DNA of 64,000 nucleotides, taken from Exophiala sp. HKRS030. Lineage: Eukaryota > Ascomycota > Eurotiomycetes > Chaetothyriales > Herpotrichiellaceae. Of the stretch, positions 1 through 12,085 are shown one piece after another. The notes beneath the pieces are model-generated. The model did no database searches and was not told the DNA's origin. It saw only the letters and a program-made list of their open reading frames with translations. Each line of letters begins with the position of its first letter. The stretch's first letter is position 1. The position numbers and the translations under genes were made by a program. Where the stretch lies: the NCBI GenBank assembly GCA_023897205.1, contig JAHWDD010000003.1:7815665-7879664 (forward strand). Reading direction: 5' to 3'.

Positions 1-914
1 TGGCCATAGTGCTCCTGGGATTGAGCTTGACGCATCCGGCGCCAAGAATCTGGAATTGGTATCAGACCTTGTGGAGGATTCGGTACGGACTGAGATGTGC
101 TTGAGGGTGAGGAGGAACTGGTTGGAGACTGGGCTGTCTCTTCGATGATTGTGTCGCTTGTAAATGCAGCAGCTCGCTGTGCATCATGACCTCCACGAGC
201 AATAACATTGTCGAGGGTTTCAAGACGCTCTTTTAAGGCTTTGTTCTCGTCTTCTAACCTTTTGGTGCGAAATTCCAGATGCCGAATGTATTCGACGGCC
301 TTGGTGAGCACTGATGCTTTGTTCAATTTGTTACTTGGAGTGAGGCCATCCAGATCCTCATCCTCGCTATCGACGTTCTCTCCATCCTTTCCCGTCGGTT
401 TCTTGGTGATCCGAAGACTAGGCACACTGTCTCGCAATTCGGCAATCTTAGCATTCAAATTGGCTCTGTATTTCTTCTCAATCACGTTATGAGGTCGCTT
501 TTTGGCGGCCGGTATCGGGGTGTCTTGGTAGTAAGTCGTTGTAGGAATGTCGGTAGGTGAAAGTTTCCGCTTGAGCATAGGTCGTTCCGTCGGCGAGATC
601 TGATCGCGCAGAGTATCTCCGCTTAATCTCAGATCTAGACTGGAACGAGAGTCTGGAGAGCCTGAGCTGTGTTGTGGTGTGAGGATATCGACGGGAAGGG
701 CGGTGAGGAATCCGGTCTTGCCGGCTGAGTTGTGCGCGTCACCGTTTGTGGTGGACGATGGCGATATAGGTAGATGGAGAAGAGTGTTTGGGTCGATGCT
801 GGTGTTTTGCGACGCCATATTGCCGTCGGCGGTATTCAGTGACCCATTCCAGTCGAGCCATTTGTCGAATTCTCGACCAGCTGTATCGATATTGAGATCA
901 AGGGTTGAAGACAT
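1..914 (-). CDS. SREBP-type bHLH transcription factor (5' part; continues off the left edge)
   Basis: Open on the minus strand from ATG at 914 to the window edge without a stop (about 304 residues). Residues about 140-230 form a bHLH: a basic region reading KKRPHNVIEKKYRANLN, a helix with KIAELRDSVPSLR, an acidic loop, then NKASVLTKAVEYIRHLE, running into a leucine-zipper-like helix. The Tyr in EKKYR, where most bHLH proteins have Arg, is the hallmark of the SREBP class. The N-terminus is acidic and Ser/Pro-rich, as expected of an activation domain. In fungi such proteins (SrbA/Sre1/SAH-2) are ER-membrane bound and control ergosterol synthesis and hypoxia adaptation; SrbB is a shorter relative without membrane segments. 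The transmembrane part, if present, lies outside the window, so SrbA versus SrbB cannot be decided. No intron is needed in the visible part. Confidence 0.9.
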   Translation of the reverse strand, partial: MSSTLDLNIDTAGREFDKWLDWNGSLNTADGNMASQNTSIDPNTLLHLPISPSSTTNGDAHNSAGKTGFLTALPVDILTPQHSSGSPDSRSSLDLRLSGDTLRDQISPTERPMLKRKLSPTDIPTTTYYQDTPIPAAKKRPHNVIEKKYRANLNAKIAELRDSVPSLRITKKPTGKDGENVDSEDEDLDGLTPSNKLNKASVLTKAVEYIRHLEFRTKRLEDENKALKERLETLDNVIARGGHDAQRAAAFTSDTIIEETAQSPTSSSSPSSTSQSVPNPPQGLIPIPDSWRRMRQAQSQEHYG

Positions 915-3900
915 CGTGGTTGTGTGGGGAGCTGGTGATTTGATTCAAGGGGCGAACTGCGGGAGTACCATTATTTGTGGAATTTGGTGATTCTTGTCTG
1001 AATCATATCGTTAGAGATAGACTGAAGTAGGCAGTGAATGCTATAGATGGCAGTAATTAGGCAAATGTATAGGATAGAGCAAGACAAGGAGGACTGTACT
1101 TAGTAGGTGGTGGTGAGTCCCTGACTAGACCCAAGATAGGCGTTGGTATCGATTGCGGGAACTGGTCCTGGCAGGCTGGCAGGCTAGCACTCGTGGCACT
1201 CCTGATCAGATTGTCAGGCTTGGACGGCTTGTCACGGACTCAAGGTCAATCAAAGGACCGTGAGGGACCAAGAATCGCGGGTCCTGCGTGGCCCTGGCAG
1301 ATTGAGCGAGGATTGAACGAACGCAATTGATCGGATGAGAAAGCCTTTGAGCTTAAGCGCGGGTTGTGATTGGCTGATGGATTTGACCCTTACTCGGCAC
1401 ATCGTCTTCCGCTCTGCTAAGCCACAACTGCTCGGAGCAAATGATGCTATCACTTCATATTCTGCAACGCCATCGCTTTCAAGCTCGAAATTCCAACATA
1501 TCGACTTCTGACAACTGGGGAATTTCGTGTGCTTACCAAAGCCATCGTGTACGTACCTCCCATCCCGTCGTACCAGATACCCCTGCCAGGCGCGCCCTAG
1601 CGATGTTTCTTCGTGCTAGACACGGAACACACTGTACGTATGTGGTGGCTACGCACGATGGTCTCAAATACTTCTGGCTCTGCGTGCCTCGCAACTAAGG
1701 GGCAATGCGGGTGGGAGTTTTCCTAATTCCATGACTGGCCTGATGACTTGGTGAGTGGATACGCAGGCTGCCATGAATACCCATGAGAATGCCGTCTCCA
1801 TAGACCGCCATGGGCTGAACGGAGTATGGATGATGTAGCAACGCCTCAAACAACGATGTCTGGTCTCCCAGGTGATTCGCTTGTGAGCACGTCGCATTTT
1901 CGGAAAATATCAATTGAAACTCATCTCCGGCGTCGATGGGCCTCCGGATATCACTTGTTCTTCACGCTTTGGAATCAATTCATCGATAATCAAAAAGACA
2001 GTGCATGGACTATATTCAAGGTCCGGCCCGTTGTTATGAACTCACGAGATGCAGAAATATCTGCCCATCGTGGTTGCTGGGATTATATATCTACGACCGT
2101 GGACCAACAGTTTGTCGCTGAGCAATGAATTGCTTGGTGCTTCCGCAAGCGTGACGTGCAATATATGGTTATCGAAAGCCTATTCAGAAGAATTAAAGTC
2201 CTACTACCGTCTAAGAAGCAGAAGTCATGTCTTTGAAGGCCTCACTGTCAAGCCTCTGTGACAGGACAGCTCTATCTGCCACTGGGACTTCCCGTGGCAG
2301 GTTCCGATCGTGGTTCAGAGATTAATGGATGAATAACCTACAGCACCTGCATGGACAGTCGAAGTCAGCCCAAGGTCGGAGCTTGTCATCGACCTGAGGT
2401 CTGGCCATGTTTTCTACCTGCCTTTTTTAACCACAAGGCCATGAATCTCTCATGCCTGGATATCAGGCCAGATATTCGATCGCGGATGGACCAAGAACGT
2501 AGGGCCAAAAGCGTGAACCGACTCACATCGCATGCTATAACACGTCCAGACGAAGGAATTGAATCTCTCTCGATATCCGTGACGTCGCCCAGGGCCCTCT
2601 CTGACCTCGACCGCCGAAGTCCACACAAAGACTAGGTAACTAGTGGTGACAACAGTGATGATCGAGAGAGATACCCATCCCAAGGACTTCTCTTTCGCTC
2701 GTTTGCCTGAGCAAGGCAGTGCCGGCGTAACAATGAAGTCATCATCCCGCACTCCCTTGCTAGGTGCTAGGCCTGGCGATTGCCGTACCTGCGGCGCACA
2801 TGACCTGCCTCTCTTCTTTGTCCCAATCACTCGTGCTGACGATGACGTAGACTCGAGAACTCGAACGAGGGTTCGGAAAGGGAAACAATCATGATGAATC
2901 TTCGAAGTCTTTGTGCGCGGCCAAGCTCTCAACCTCAAACCCAACAGTCGCAAAGTTCATCAATGTGGGGGGTCTTCCTTTGAGGGAGGAGTTTCACTGT
3001 ATTCTGTGCTGCACGTGCGCCTCGCAAAAGCTTGATGGCCTCCTCACCTCGTCGTAGATGTTTCTGTTGGTTGCCATATATAGCACCAGTATGGAGAGTC
3101 ATAATCAACGGCAGCAATCGACATCGTGTGGCACTACTCCGTACACCCTTGGACGGGCAGTGAGTATGTACGTACTGACGGTTGCGAGCATCCACTTGAA
3201 CCTCAAGGCTATCCCTACATATCCGTACACACTTGGTTATGCCCACGAGTAGATACCAGCACTGACCGACAGATCCACTGATTATCCCTTCCTTACAAGG
3301 TACCTATTTTAAACACGACCACCATCCGTCCAAGAATTAGGTACCTAATCAATCACAGCTATCCGGCTCGCAAGTTCCGAGAGCGTACGTTTTTTGTCCC
3401 TTGGGGTTGGGTGGGTTGGGTTCCTCGGTGCCTAGCACCACTAGTTAGTAACATCTACCTGAATTTCCGTTGCTCTTTCCGTACAGACTCGTCCAATCAT
3501 CAACGTAGCTTTGTCCTGCTTTGCGTATTTCCCACGACTTCGTATATTGGTGGGTAGGTACGTAGGTACGTAAGTATGTAAGTAGATACCTAGTAACTAC
3601 GGGAAATGCCATTTCGCTCCCACGACTAAGTAGTAGTATTTTCCTGATTCGAGTCTCTCTGCATCCCGGAATCGGGGACTTGTCCCCACACACACCCACG
3701 CACGCGACCTGCCACTCCTGCCTGGCATGTCAGCTACATTGTGAATTTAACTGCAGGATGATTGGGTACGTTGACATGGTGTCACGGAAGTCTCACACGT
3801 TGCGAGAGGCTCGAGATAGGATCCACATGTTCGTCCTCTTCGCGGATCCTGCGGGTGGCTGGCGTTGAGTATTAGGTTTTCACAAACTGGCTTGGACAGT

Positions 3901-4320
3901 ATGTACGTACCTCGTGCATATCGTGAACGAATGGCTGCAGGTGAGAAGCGTGGAAGGGTTTATTGGGTCGGTTTATTGACGGTAACCAGAATTTACTGCT
4001 GAGTAGGGAGCACTACTAGTTTGCGAGGCGAGTAGGTCTGAGATATTGCGTGTTTGGGCGTACTGTCATCCAATACACAATGCGAGCTTCTAAACGCACA
4101 TGCGATGGTACCACAGTATTAATCAGTTTGTGGGAACGAAAAAGAGAAGTGACGAGTGAGAAGAGAATTTGGATTGTCTCTGAAATGCCATTGTACTGGG
4201 TCAATCTGAACTCGGTGGATGGTACAATGGCAGATCGATGTCCTCTCCTCCTCATTTCAGACAAGAACATTATATCTCGCCGTACTGTACCGCTGCTGCT
4301 GGTAACAAATACATCTGTTC
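915..4320. other. Intergenic, about 3.4 kb, no supported gene
   Basis: Lies upstream of the SREBP-like gene and downstream of the MFS gene. Short open frames occur on both strands (the longest at 2450-2953, minus), but they have erratic composition, no recognisable domain and overlap one another. Stretches rich in TAGGTA/GTACGT words occur around 3550-3600. It could hold a long 5' leader or control region of the bHLH gene. Confidence 0.6.
3548..3597. repeat. Short degenerate TAGGTACG/TAAGTATG repeat
   Basis: About 50 bases made of imperfect copies of an 8-base word (TAGGTACG, TAAGTATG and similar). Simple intergenic repeat with no evident function. Confidence 0.6.
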
Positions 4321-6352
4321 TTACTGACTGATTGGTCCTGCCGCAGGCGCAATCGCAACAGCCTCAAAGCTGATCCTCTTCCTGTCCGCGACGGAGGGCA
4401 CTTCACGCCCAGTAGAGCTTTCGACTTCGGATTCAGCGTCTTCACGAGCTTTGTGCTTCGCAGCGTTTCTCTCGTCTCTCCAGAGCAGGAGTTGGATGAG
4501 AGCTGTCCACAAGACTGGGGAAGAGAACATGAGTCAGCATTGACATATTGACGGGAGGGACAAAGGAAATACATACTGAGTAGAACCTGTAGTACAAGCG
4601 ACCACGTGTATCCCTTTCTTGCTGCTGGGAAATCTGTAGTCTTCCAGACAAAGTTTGGCGCCACGGCTTGGACAACATAGGCAAAATCGTTACCCGCAGC
4701 CACGAGCAGGGCTCTCTTCTCAGTGTCAGCTGAGCATATCTCGTTAATCCAGCTCAGAATGAGTGGGCCTGCTCCAAATCCGATTTGGCTGAGCCAGTAC
4801 ACAATCTTTCGACCTTGCACGTCTCCGTAAAGGGACATTTGCCGGAGAACGATGCTAAATATCAACTGCATTCCATGTCAGCACATATACAAGTCGACAA
4901 AAGAACACACGACAGATATTGAACAACGTACAGTAATGACGGCACCCGCGTAGATGAAAGGATATCGCCGACCCCGGAAAGGTCCATCAGATAGCCAGCC
5001 CCATATGAAGGCCATGCCAACGAAGATGCCCACCGAGACGTTCGGTACTATGTCCCTTGTCAGCTCAAATTGATGCAAATGGGTGTTGAAAAACATACAA
5101 TAGTTGATCTCCGGGACTGTGAAATTTGTGCCAGGGACTGGATTTGGTTTCTTGTTGAAGCTCTTCAGCCAGTAACCCATTCCTGCCTGGTATAGGCCGT
5201 TGTTCCAAATGACATATAGCATGGCTAGAAATGGCCGTTAGCACCGATAACAGAGGATGAAAACCTCAAAGATGGAAACCTTACGTAGAATGTATGTATG
5301 CCAACTGAACAAGAGCCTCTTAAATTTCGGCCACGTCCAAGGTTCTTTGCCAGCACGGCCAACGGCTTTCATGCGCCTTACTGAAAGCTCGTGCTCGGCT
5401 TGTGTTGTCCACCACGTCTTATTGTCCTCCTGAGGCAGATTCGGGAAGAATGCGTACCCCATAAGTGCAAGAGGAAGTGTGATAATGCCGTCGATAATGA
5501 ACAGCCAACGCCAGCCTGCTCTGCCGTGGACACCATTCAAGTGGGTGTATGCTGCAGCCTGGAGGAAACCACTGAAGAGTTGTCCCATTGCGCCAGCGAG
5601 CCAAAATGTCATGGCTCGCTTTCCAAGCTCACGTGGCGTATACCAGCTACCAAGAAGGTAATGAATACCTGGGTAAAATCCAGATCTAATTTAAACAATG
5701 AGCAGGGAACAAAAGCCGGAGCAAATATGCTTACTCAAACAAGCCAACCAGAAACCTCAAAGCATAAAGTGCCTTGTAAGAACTCACAGCTGATGTGGCA
5801 ATTGTCGCAACTCCCCAACCTAGTTCGAGCTGTGAGGATCGTGTCAGCGAGCGCTAATTGATCTCACTAGAAAGCAAGACTGCCTTACGGTAGGAATGAC
5901 AATTCGTGGCGACAGCCTCGTCAGGAGCAGATTGGATGGGATTTGACCGATAACATAGCCCACGGTCCAGATGGATGTACTCGTGACAAGCTGATTTCCA
6001 TACATGGAGAGGTCCTCTTCCATACCGCTGAGGAAAGCATTGTTGACATTGTACTGATCGAGATTCTTGAGGAAGTAACCAATCTAGAGATTTGTGTTAG
6101 ACCAATGACATACTATACGAGAATGGTAAAGAAAGTAAGGCACCGTACTGAAGCAAAAGTCAAGACAAATGCGTCCACCTTAAACAGTAGCCATCTTTCC
6201 TCTTTAGGAAGCTCCCATGTATCCCACAGATAGCCCTTCCATGTCGTAGTTGGCTTCACAATATGTTCTTGTGAGCTGTTTGCCGAGGCGGATAATTCCC
6301 CTTCAACGTCGATGGTAGACGAAGCCACCTTTTGCTCCTCTGCCTTACCCAT
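4321..6352 (-). CDS. MFS transporter, anion:cation symporter (Dal5/Liz1/Fen2-like) family
   Basis: Eight exons read on the minus strand: 6149-6352, 5889-6083, 5735-5829, 5285-5685, 5099-5224, 4932-5047, 4577-4865 and 4321-4514, all with GT-AG borders, giving 539 residues. The first membrane segment is followed by NVNNAFLSGMEEDL and then TVGYVIGQIPSNLLLTR, the arrangement typical of fungal pantothenate, allantoate and vitamin H carriers of the ACS family. A loop containing PRELGKRAMTFWLAGAMGQL follows, and the C-terminus is charged and cytosolic. The carrier should act in the plasma membrane, taking up a small organic anion with protons; the substrate cannot be read from sequence. Neighbours give no pathway clue. 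The splice sites were inferred from frame and consensus; a small error in one border is possible. Confidence 0.88.
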
Positions 6353-9300
6353 TGCGCTTGGTAGATAGGTCCGAATGGCGATCGTATAGAGCAGCGTTCG
6401 AGAGCCTCTTGAACCATATATTCCATTTTCTTATACAATTTCGTCCGCCGATGGACTCCGTCGCGGCTCCTGCGCGTACAAAGCACGCAATTTGGAGACC
6501 AGATGTTGAAAACACATCCTTGGTAGCGATTGGCCTCAGATAAGATGATCCGTTTTTCAGTGGTGGTTTTTCCTTTTCGGGCTTTTGAACAAATTGACCT
6601 TGCCTGTTCGTGGGTCGTTTTGGTGAAAAATTTCAAAGGATGTTGGGTGCTATTCGCAATAACGGGGTAAGATTATACCATCTTTTTTGCGGGAACGATA
6701 CAACCTCAGAGCGTTCGTCTCTGAAAAGATAAGGTGATGTCGGGACAGTTTGTCGGCAACTGTCCACATTCATACATAATGATACTGTACATGGTTAAAG
6801 CCAGTTTCAACGTTGCGGATGCTTGGTCTTTGAAGCTGAGCTTGTCTGCGTGGCCAAGAGGTCTTACAGGCGTGGATTTCAAAGCGAAAATGGCGTCAAG
6901 CAATGTTTCCAAGAAGCGTGGCTTCGCTCGATACGGGGTTCCAACCTTGGCACAAACGACGACTTGCAACTTTTCACATTGTCAGTTGATCAATCTTCTG
7001 TTCTTGATGGACTTGTTGGGATCTGCCACAGCTCTTATGAGGGCTTTTGCTTCAACGATCTCACAAAGAGTAATTCGACGATGGTGGACTTGGTAAACTG
7101 ATGTTAGGTCATATCATGCTGCACATTGTCAACGGCATCAACAATCATGCGGGTAAGCACTATTCGTCGACTCGGCAGAAGGTAACGATGTACATTTGAG
7201 TTGCCCCACTCTTCAAGCGTCGTGCCGGGCATTCTTTTACGAGTCATGCACCTCCGTTGGACAATCATTCCACGCGTGAGTTTATCAAGCACCTACCATC
7301 GGTTTTCAGCCGGCGGTAGACTCTCGAACTCTGCCTGCCACATGGCTTCGACCCGACCCTAGTTTTCGAAAGGCTGCTATAGGGTCAACATTACCTGGAT
7401 GCTCAATAACGGTCTTCGCTAGATTGCAATCAGATGATACCAGCCTTCAGCTGGCATACCAACTCCATTCTTGGTTTGTACTCAAGACCTGTAAATCTAG
7501 GATTGGAACCTCGAAACATTTCTATCGTGTCAATCAAAGGACATCTAGTTTGGAGAATAGCTGTCTCGACACATTGGATTTGCTTAAACTTTTAGAAGCT
7601 GTGGTGGGTCGAAACGCCATGGTAGATCTTAGCAAGTGATCCTTCAACGTCTATTGACAAATAGACGAGTCTTTGGGGACTGCGTGTTGCTGTGGTCCTC
7701 GACGACCTTTGCAGACGGCTATTCGCTTTGCGTGGCTTCGGTTGAATCCTTGGCTCTTGGGTAAGCGAATAGACAAGCGGATGGCCAGATCCCACGTGGG
7801 CTGCGTGCTGGCATGCTTCGTACATCATTGTCCATGATCATCTCTCATTTTCTTTCCGTTATACTCCGGAGCACTTCCACCTCTTAGAGATAGCCAGCAT
7901 CTTGGAGACCACCCCGACATCGAAGGGACATTCTCGACGCATTCGCTGATAATTGCTGCTCGCCATGAATGATCTGGCGAGTCAAAGGTTCCCACGTCGT
8001 TGAAGGCCCAGAACACTGAGACTTACCAAGCTTCAATGGTTGGGACTGTTGCTAGCAGTCAAAGTCTATAGGGATGCCCTGCTCTCATCTTGGTTTCAAC
8101 CAGTGTGGGCTACCCTCATTGGTCAAAGCGTTTGATGGAGCGTCTCTTCTAGCTCATCTCGACATTGACAGCAGTCCAAATGTGTTATTTTTCCGAAGCT
8201 GTTGCTCGAGAATCTTCACAATGCCAATATGTTATGTCGATGTCTGGACCAGGTCGGTAGCAACTGGGGCGCAGTACTCAGAAATTGATCGATCTAGAGC
8301 AATGGAGAATTGTCCGCAATAAACTGGTGGAGACCTGGGAGACGGTTCCGAAACAGACACATAGAAACACTGACGAGCAACAAATTGGGAGGACAATGAT
8401 GATGAGATATTCCCATACCGTCAAGAAAGACCAAACCAACGCCGGGCCCGAGGACGAGCACGAGCAAGAAAGCGAGCCCGAGGATGCGCAAAAGGAAGAC
8501 TACTTGAACGACTCGTGACCATTTTGTGGATATACCACAGGCATGGCGGCATGTAGCTCGACATTGGAGCAGATCGCCAACAAGTTTATACGCTTGGCAT
8601 CCCTGAGTGATGTCGCACTGCCGAAGCTTGCTCGGAGCAGCTAAAGATGCTGGCCAAGAATCGGATTTTGTTGCGGGATTGGTGGAGTAATAGAACGCTT
8701 GCTCGAACTGCGATGGAATCAGTGACATATGAAGGTCCAGCAGGCTTGCATGGAAGGACTCTGCTCCTTTGTTGGTTTTGGTCCTGCAGTCAAATGGCTA
8801 TCATTTCATCCGACCGGAGCATGGCTTTTCATTGTGAGTTTTGCGGTTGATAATCAATCTTGTTGAGTTGAGAATGTCATGGCTTGACGGGACAAGACAA
8901 CACCGAATGATTGGTAAGTTATGTAGTATATATCACCCTCATAACTGACACATGAAGCCAGCGAGTGGCATCTTCGGGTGTCCCAATGGGTGTCCCAAAT
9001 GAGCGATGCCGTCCGGCCGAGAGTTGAATTTTCGAGGATACCGACCAGTGCCCACCGACACACAAATGGCAATTGGAGAGCTTGAAGTTTTGGTCAGTGT
9101 CACTCGTGACCACGGCATCAGCTCTCGGGCCTGGGCTATTCTCCGAAGTGAGATTCCCGGCCTGATGTGGAGGCCGAGGGGCGGATTCGGATTGACAAAG
9201 AGCAGCAACCAACTTCATGCGTCAAAGTGATGTTGTTAAAGAAGAAGTTGGAGTCGTGGGTCGCCCTGGCCTTGGCCACCCTCATGCCGCTCTGCGAAAC

Positions 9301-11512
9301 CTGCAACGCCTGAGGCTACCCACTAGTTAGGTGCCTACTACTCACTACCTTCTAGGCGAGCATGATGTGTGCTAGGCACCTCTGGCACCTCTGGCACCCC
9401 TAGGCATCTACTTATTTGGGCGTTGTGCTTACGCGATTCTAACTAATAGTGAGTACCAGGTCCAGCGCCTCCCTACCTCTCACGCCAACTTACATTCCTG
9501 GTGGACATTCATCATCTAAGTAGGCCTCGCAGGTACTCGGTATATTCCATATGTCTGTATCTGCCTTATGGGGTTCATGGAGGAGCTTGCTCAGGCTTGT
9601 GACTTGTGACATGAGTCGGGTGCATCGGTAGCCAAAGGGCCCTCGGTCATAATCTACTTATGTCCAGTCCCCAGTAATTACCTCTCTGACGAGTACATAA
9701 AGGTACCGAGAAGTTGCCCAGCACCCCATCTTCAACAACTCTCCCTTTGAGGCAGAGATCTGCTTATGGTTATTTACTTGCAGAATCGTACGCTTTGACA
9801 TGACAGGCCTAACCTCGCCCAACGAGGACCCCGCCCCAGGCCCATTTCCACGGCCTCTATGGTCGTTGGTCAGTTGCGCGTGTCAAGTGCCCACATCGAC
9901 GGCTGTGGCACCATCGTGCCGCCCTCTGGCGTTTTACTGGCATTCTCATTTAAACGCTTGCCGTCATCGCCCGCGTGGCCTTGTCCTTGAATGTAGGTCT
10001 TGCCCTTTTACGATCAAGTCGGACCCATGACGCTGGCTACAAATCTTCCGAATATCGTCTGTCTGACCACCTCTACAGGGCCGTCTACGGCCCTCACCTG
10101 GCACCCACCGAGGACCTGATAGGTGCCTGGCAGTGCCTTGCACTCCCCTCTTCTCTTGCTTGGCTTTTGTTTCCATGCCTACAAATCTACGATGCCCACA
10201 AATATATCACAATCGCCCACTGAATGCACCTGCTATCTGGTGACTGATACGTGGACAGCGGTGGGTGCGTGGCCCTCGGCCCACAATAACCCAACTCGCA
10301 ATGCCAGCCAGGAACTCGATCGCAACTTCCTCCTTTGTCAGACAGCAGAACCTTCTTGCCTTCGTTCCGTCATGGACTTTGCCAGATGCACAATTTTTTG
10401 CCCTGCATTAGAAATCCCGACTCTTTTTCATCCACGGTGCCACCTTTCCACCACCCCCTTCATCGAACGTTCTCGGTGCAGATGGCTTCCACCGTCCCAC
10501 GCAGGTGCCACGGCTTCCTCACACGCCGGGGCATCATCATCATGTCCAGGTCATCTCATCATACTTTGGGCTCTACTCCCTAAGTCAGGTCCCAAGACGG
10601 TGAGCAAGGGGCCACAAAACTTCGAATGCCTATGATTTCATTCTTCTCTCTACCCTCCATGACCCTCGTACCGCTCCTCAATTTCACTCGCGACTGATCA
10701 GCAATAAATATCAACAAAACCCATCCCCTGCCCACGACTTCCCTGCGTCTAATCCTGACATCCCTCCAGGTTCCTTGGTTCTTGCACAGCATTGGCACAT
10801 TCCTGAGTCCTGATCCACCACGACCGACTGCCATGTGCCTCTTTGTTTGAGAAATCCTTTGCAGCCGGATTCGTGTTTCATCACAACCCCTGGGCCTCCA
10901 CTCCAAGGCCGGAAATCAATTGCTGATCATTCTCATCGCATAGCCCTCATTCCATTGTCGATCCAAGACCCCCAGGCCTGCCCACCCAAGCGCTGACATC
11001 CAAGCGACCTTGAACAAGCGACCACTCAAGTCTGCCAATACTTGCGAATTTGTGGACTGGACAACTCGACTCGTCCCTCGGCCACTGGTGCCACCGTTCC
11101 ACAAGATACTTCCAATCTTGGTCACTTGCCTTGAACCACCCCTGTATATCGGTTGCCTACCTGTGGACACGCCAATCCAACGCTCCACCACAATACCTAT
11201 ATTCAGTACATAACACCACTCTTGCCTGCACACACCTGTTGGATATCTTGTACCACAGACATTCCAACACCCCTCCAACCCGTTGCACATCTCGCCAAAA
11301 CGTAAACAGTGCACAAGATCTCCTTTTGTGCCGATATCCGACACACAAGCTCCACCGAGGTATACCTGTATACCTGGGGTAACCCTATCCAACACGGATA
11401 AACACCACTGTTGACCCGCCGCATGTTCACAACATCTCACCACTGATCGAGGGTGCCGTCTGATAATTCCGCACCCTTTTCGTTGGCAGAATATTCCTAC
11501 TCACCCTGCATC
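6353..11512. other. Gene-poor stretch of about 5.2 kb
   Basis: No gene could be supported. Around 6700-8600 several short frames on both strands look briefly protein-like (for example an acidic run ending at a stop at 8516-8518, plus strand), but none joins into a domain; they may be remnants of a decayed gene. From about 9800 the plus strand is rich in C and T, as in long fungal promoters and 5' leaders, and leads to the gene at 11513. Short tandem words occur near 9360-9410 (CACCTCTGG). Confidence 0.5.
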
Positions 11513-12085
11513 ATGCATCCTTCTGATTCATATTCTGGTCGCTACACTCCTACCTCGCCACTGTCTCCTCGATTACCAGCAAACCAACAACCAATGTCAC
11601 CCCAGTCCTCCAGAATGAGGCAGACACCGCACGGCAGACAAGGCTCAAGGAATATGCACATGACGCTCCCCAGGTTTCACCCATCCAATTTCAACCATCT
11701 AGACGCACCTGCCACTCCTACTTCCAGTGTCACAAGCCCGGCCATCACAGTCAATCGAGTCACACAGCCGGTGCAAATCGAATCTCCAAGATTGATGAGA
11801 GAGAAGCAACGTGAATTCCTTGAAAGGGCTCATTTATCCTCCAAAATCGCAGCTTCATCTATGGGTGTCAAGCCTGGTGGGCCACGGTTGGATCCTCTCG
11901 GTAGTCCCAAAGGCCCTGTTACGCCTCTCGAGCTAGATGAAGCCATCGACTACTTTGCAGTCGCTGGTGCGGGTAAACCATCCCCAGCCACAAGTCCAGC
12001 CTCAAGGAGCCCTCGGAGTGATCATTCCCCAGACAAGGATGAAGCACTCACCAAAAAGGTCAGGCAAGCTGACGTGTATCGGTGA
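11513..12085 (+). CDS. Conserved fungal Ser/Pro-rich protein of unknown function
   Basis: An uninterrupted 190-residue frame starting at the first in-frame ATG (MHPSDSYSGRYTP). The N-terminal half is rich in Ser, Pro, Thr and Gln with several SP sites and the phrase LPRFHPSNFNH. The middle has a positively charged helix (SPRLMREKQREFLERAHLSSKIA) followed by a Pro/Gly phrase containing RLDPLGSPKGPVTPLELDEA. This layout, disordered except for one helix, resembles small uncharacterised proteins seen in many Pezizomycotina. No enzymatic motif, signal peptide or membrane segment is visible. The many SP/TP sites suggest phosphorylation. The long C/T-rich upstream stretch suggests a long regulated 5' leader. 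Function is unknown. Confidence 0.75.
   Translation: MHPSDSYSGRYTPTSPLSPRLPANQQPMSPQSSRMRQTPHGRQGSRNMHMTLPRFHPSNFNHLDAPATPTSSVTSPAITVNRVTQPVQIESPRLMREKQREFLERAHLSSKIAASSMGVKPGGPRLDPLGSPKGPVTPLELDEAIDYFAVAGAGKPSPATSPASRSPRSDHSPDKDEALTKKVRQADVYR

Noticed and set aside
2450..2953. 167-residue minus-strand frame
   Set aside because: Arg/Ser/Val-rich with no domain; overlapping frames on the other strand; no start context.
8294..8728. 144-residue minus-strand frame with a hydrophobic stretch
   Set aside because: The Leu/Val-rich part is the antisense of an acidic GAG/GAC-rich plus-strand segment, so the hydrophobicity is a by-product.
10123..10635. 170-residue plus-strand frame
   Set aside because: Cys/Pro/Ser/His-rich product of the C/T-rich leader upstream of 11513; no conserved phrase.
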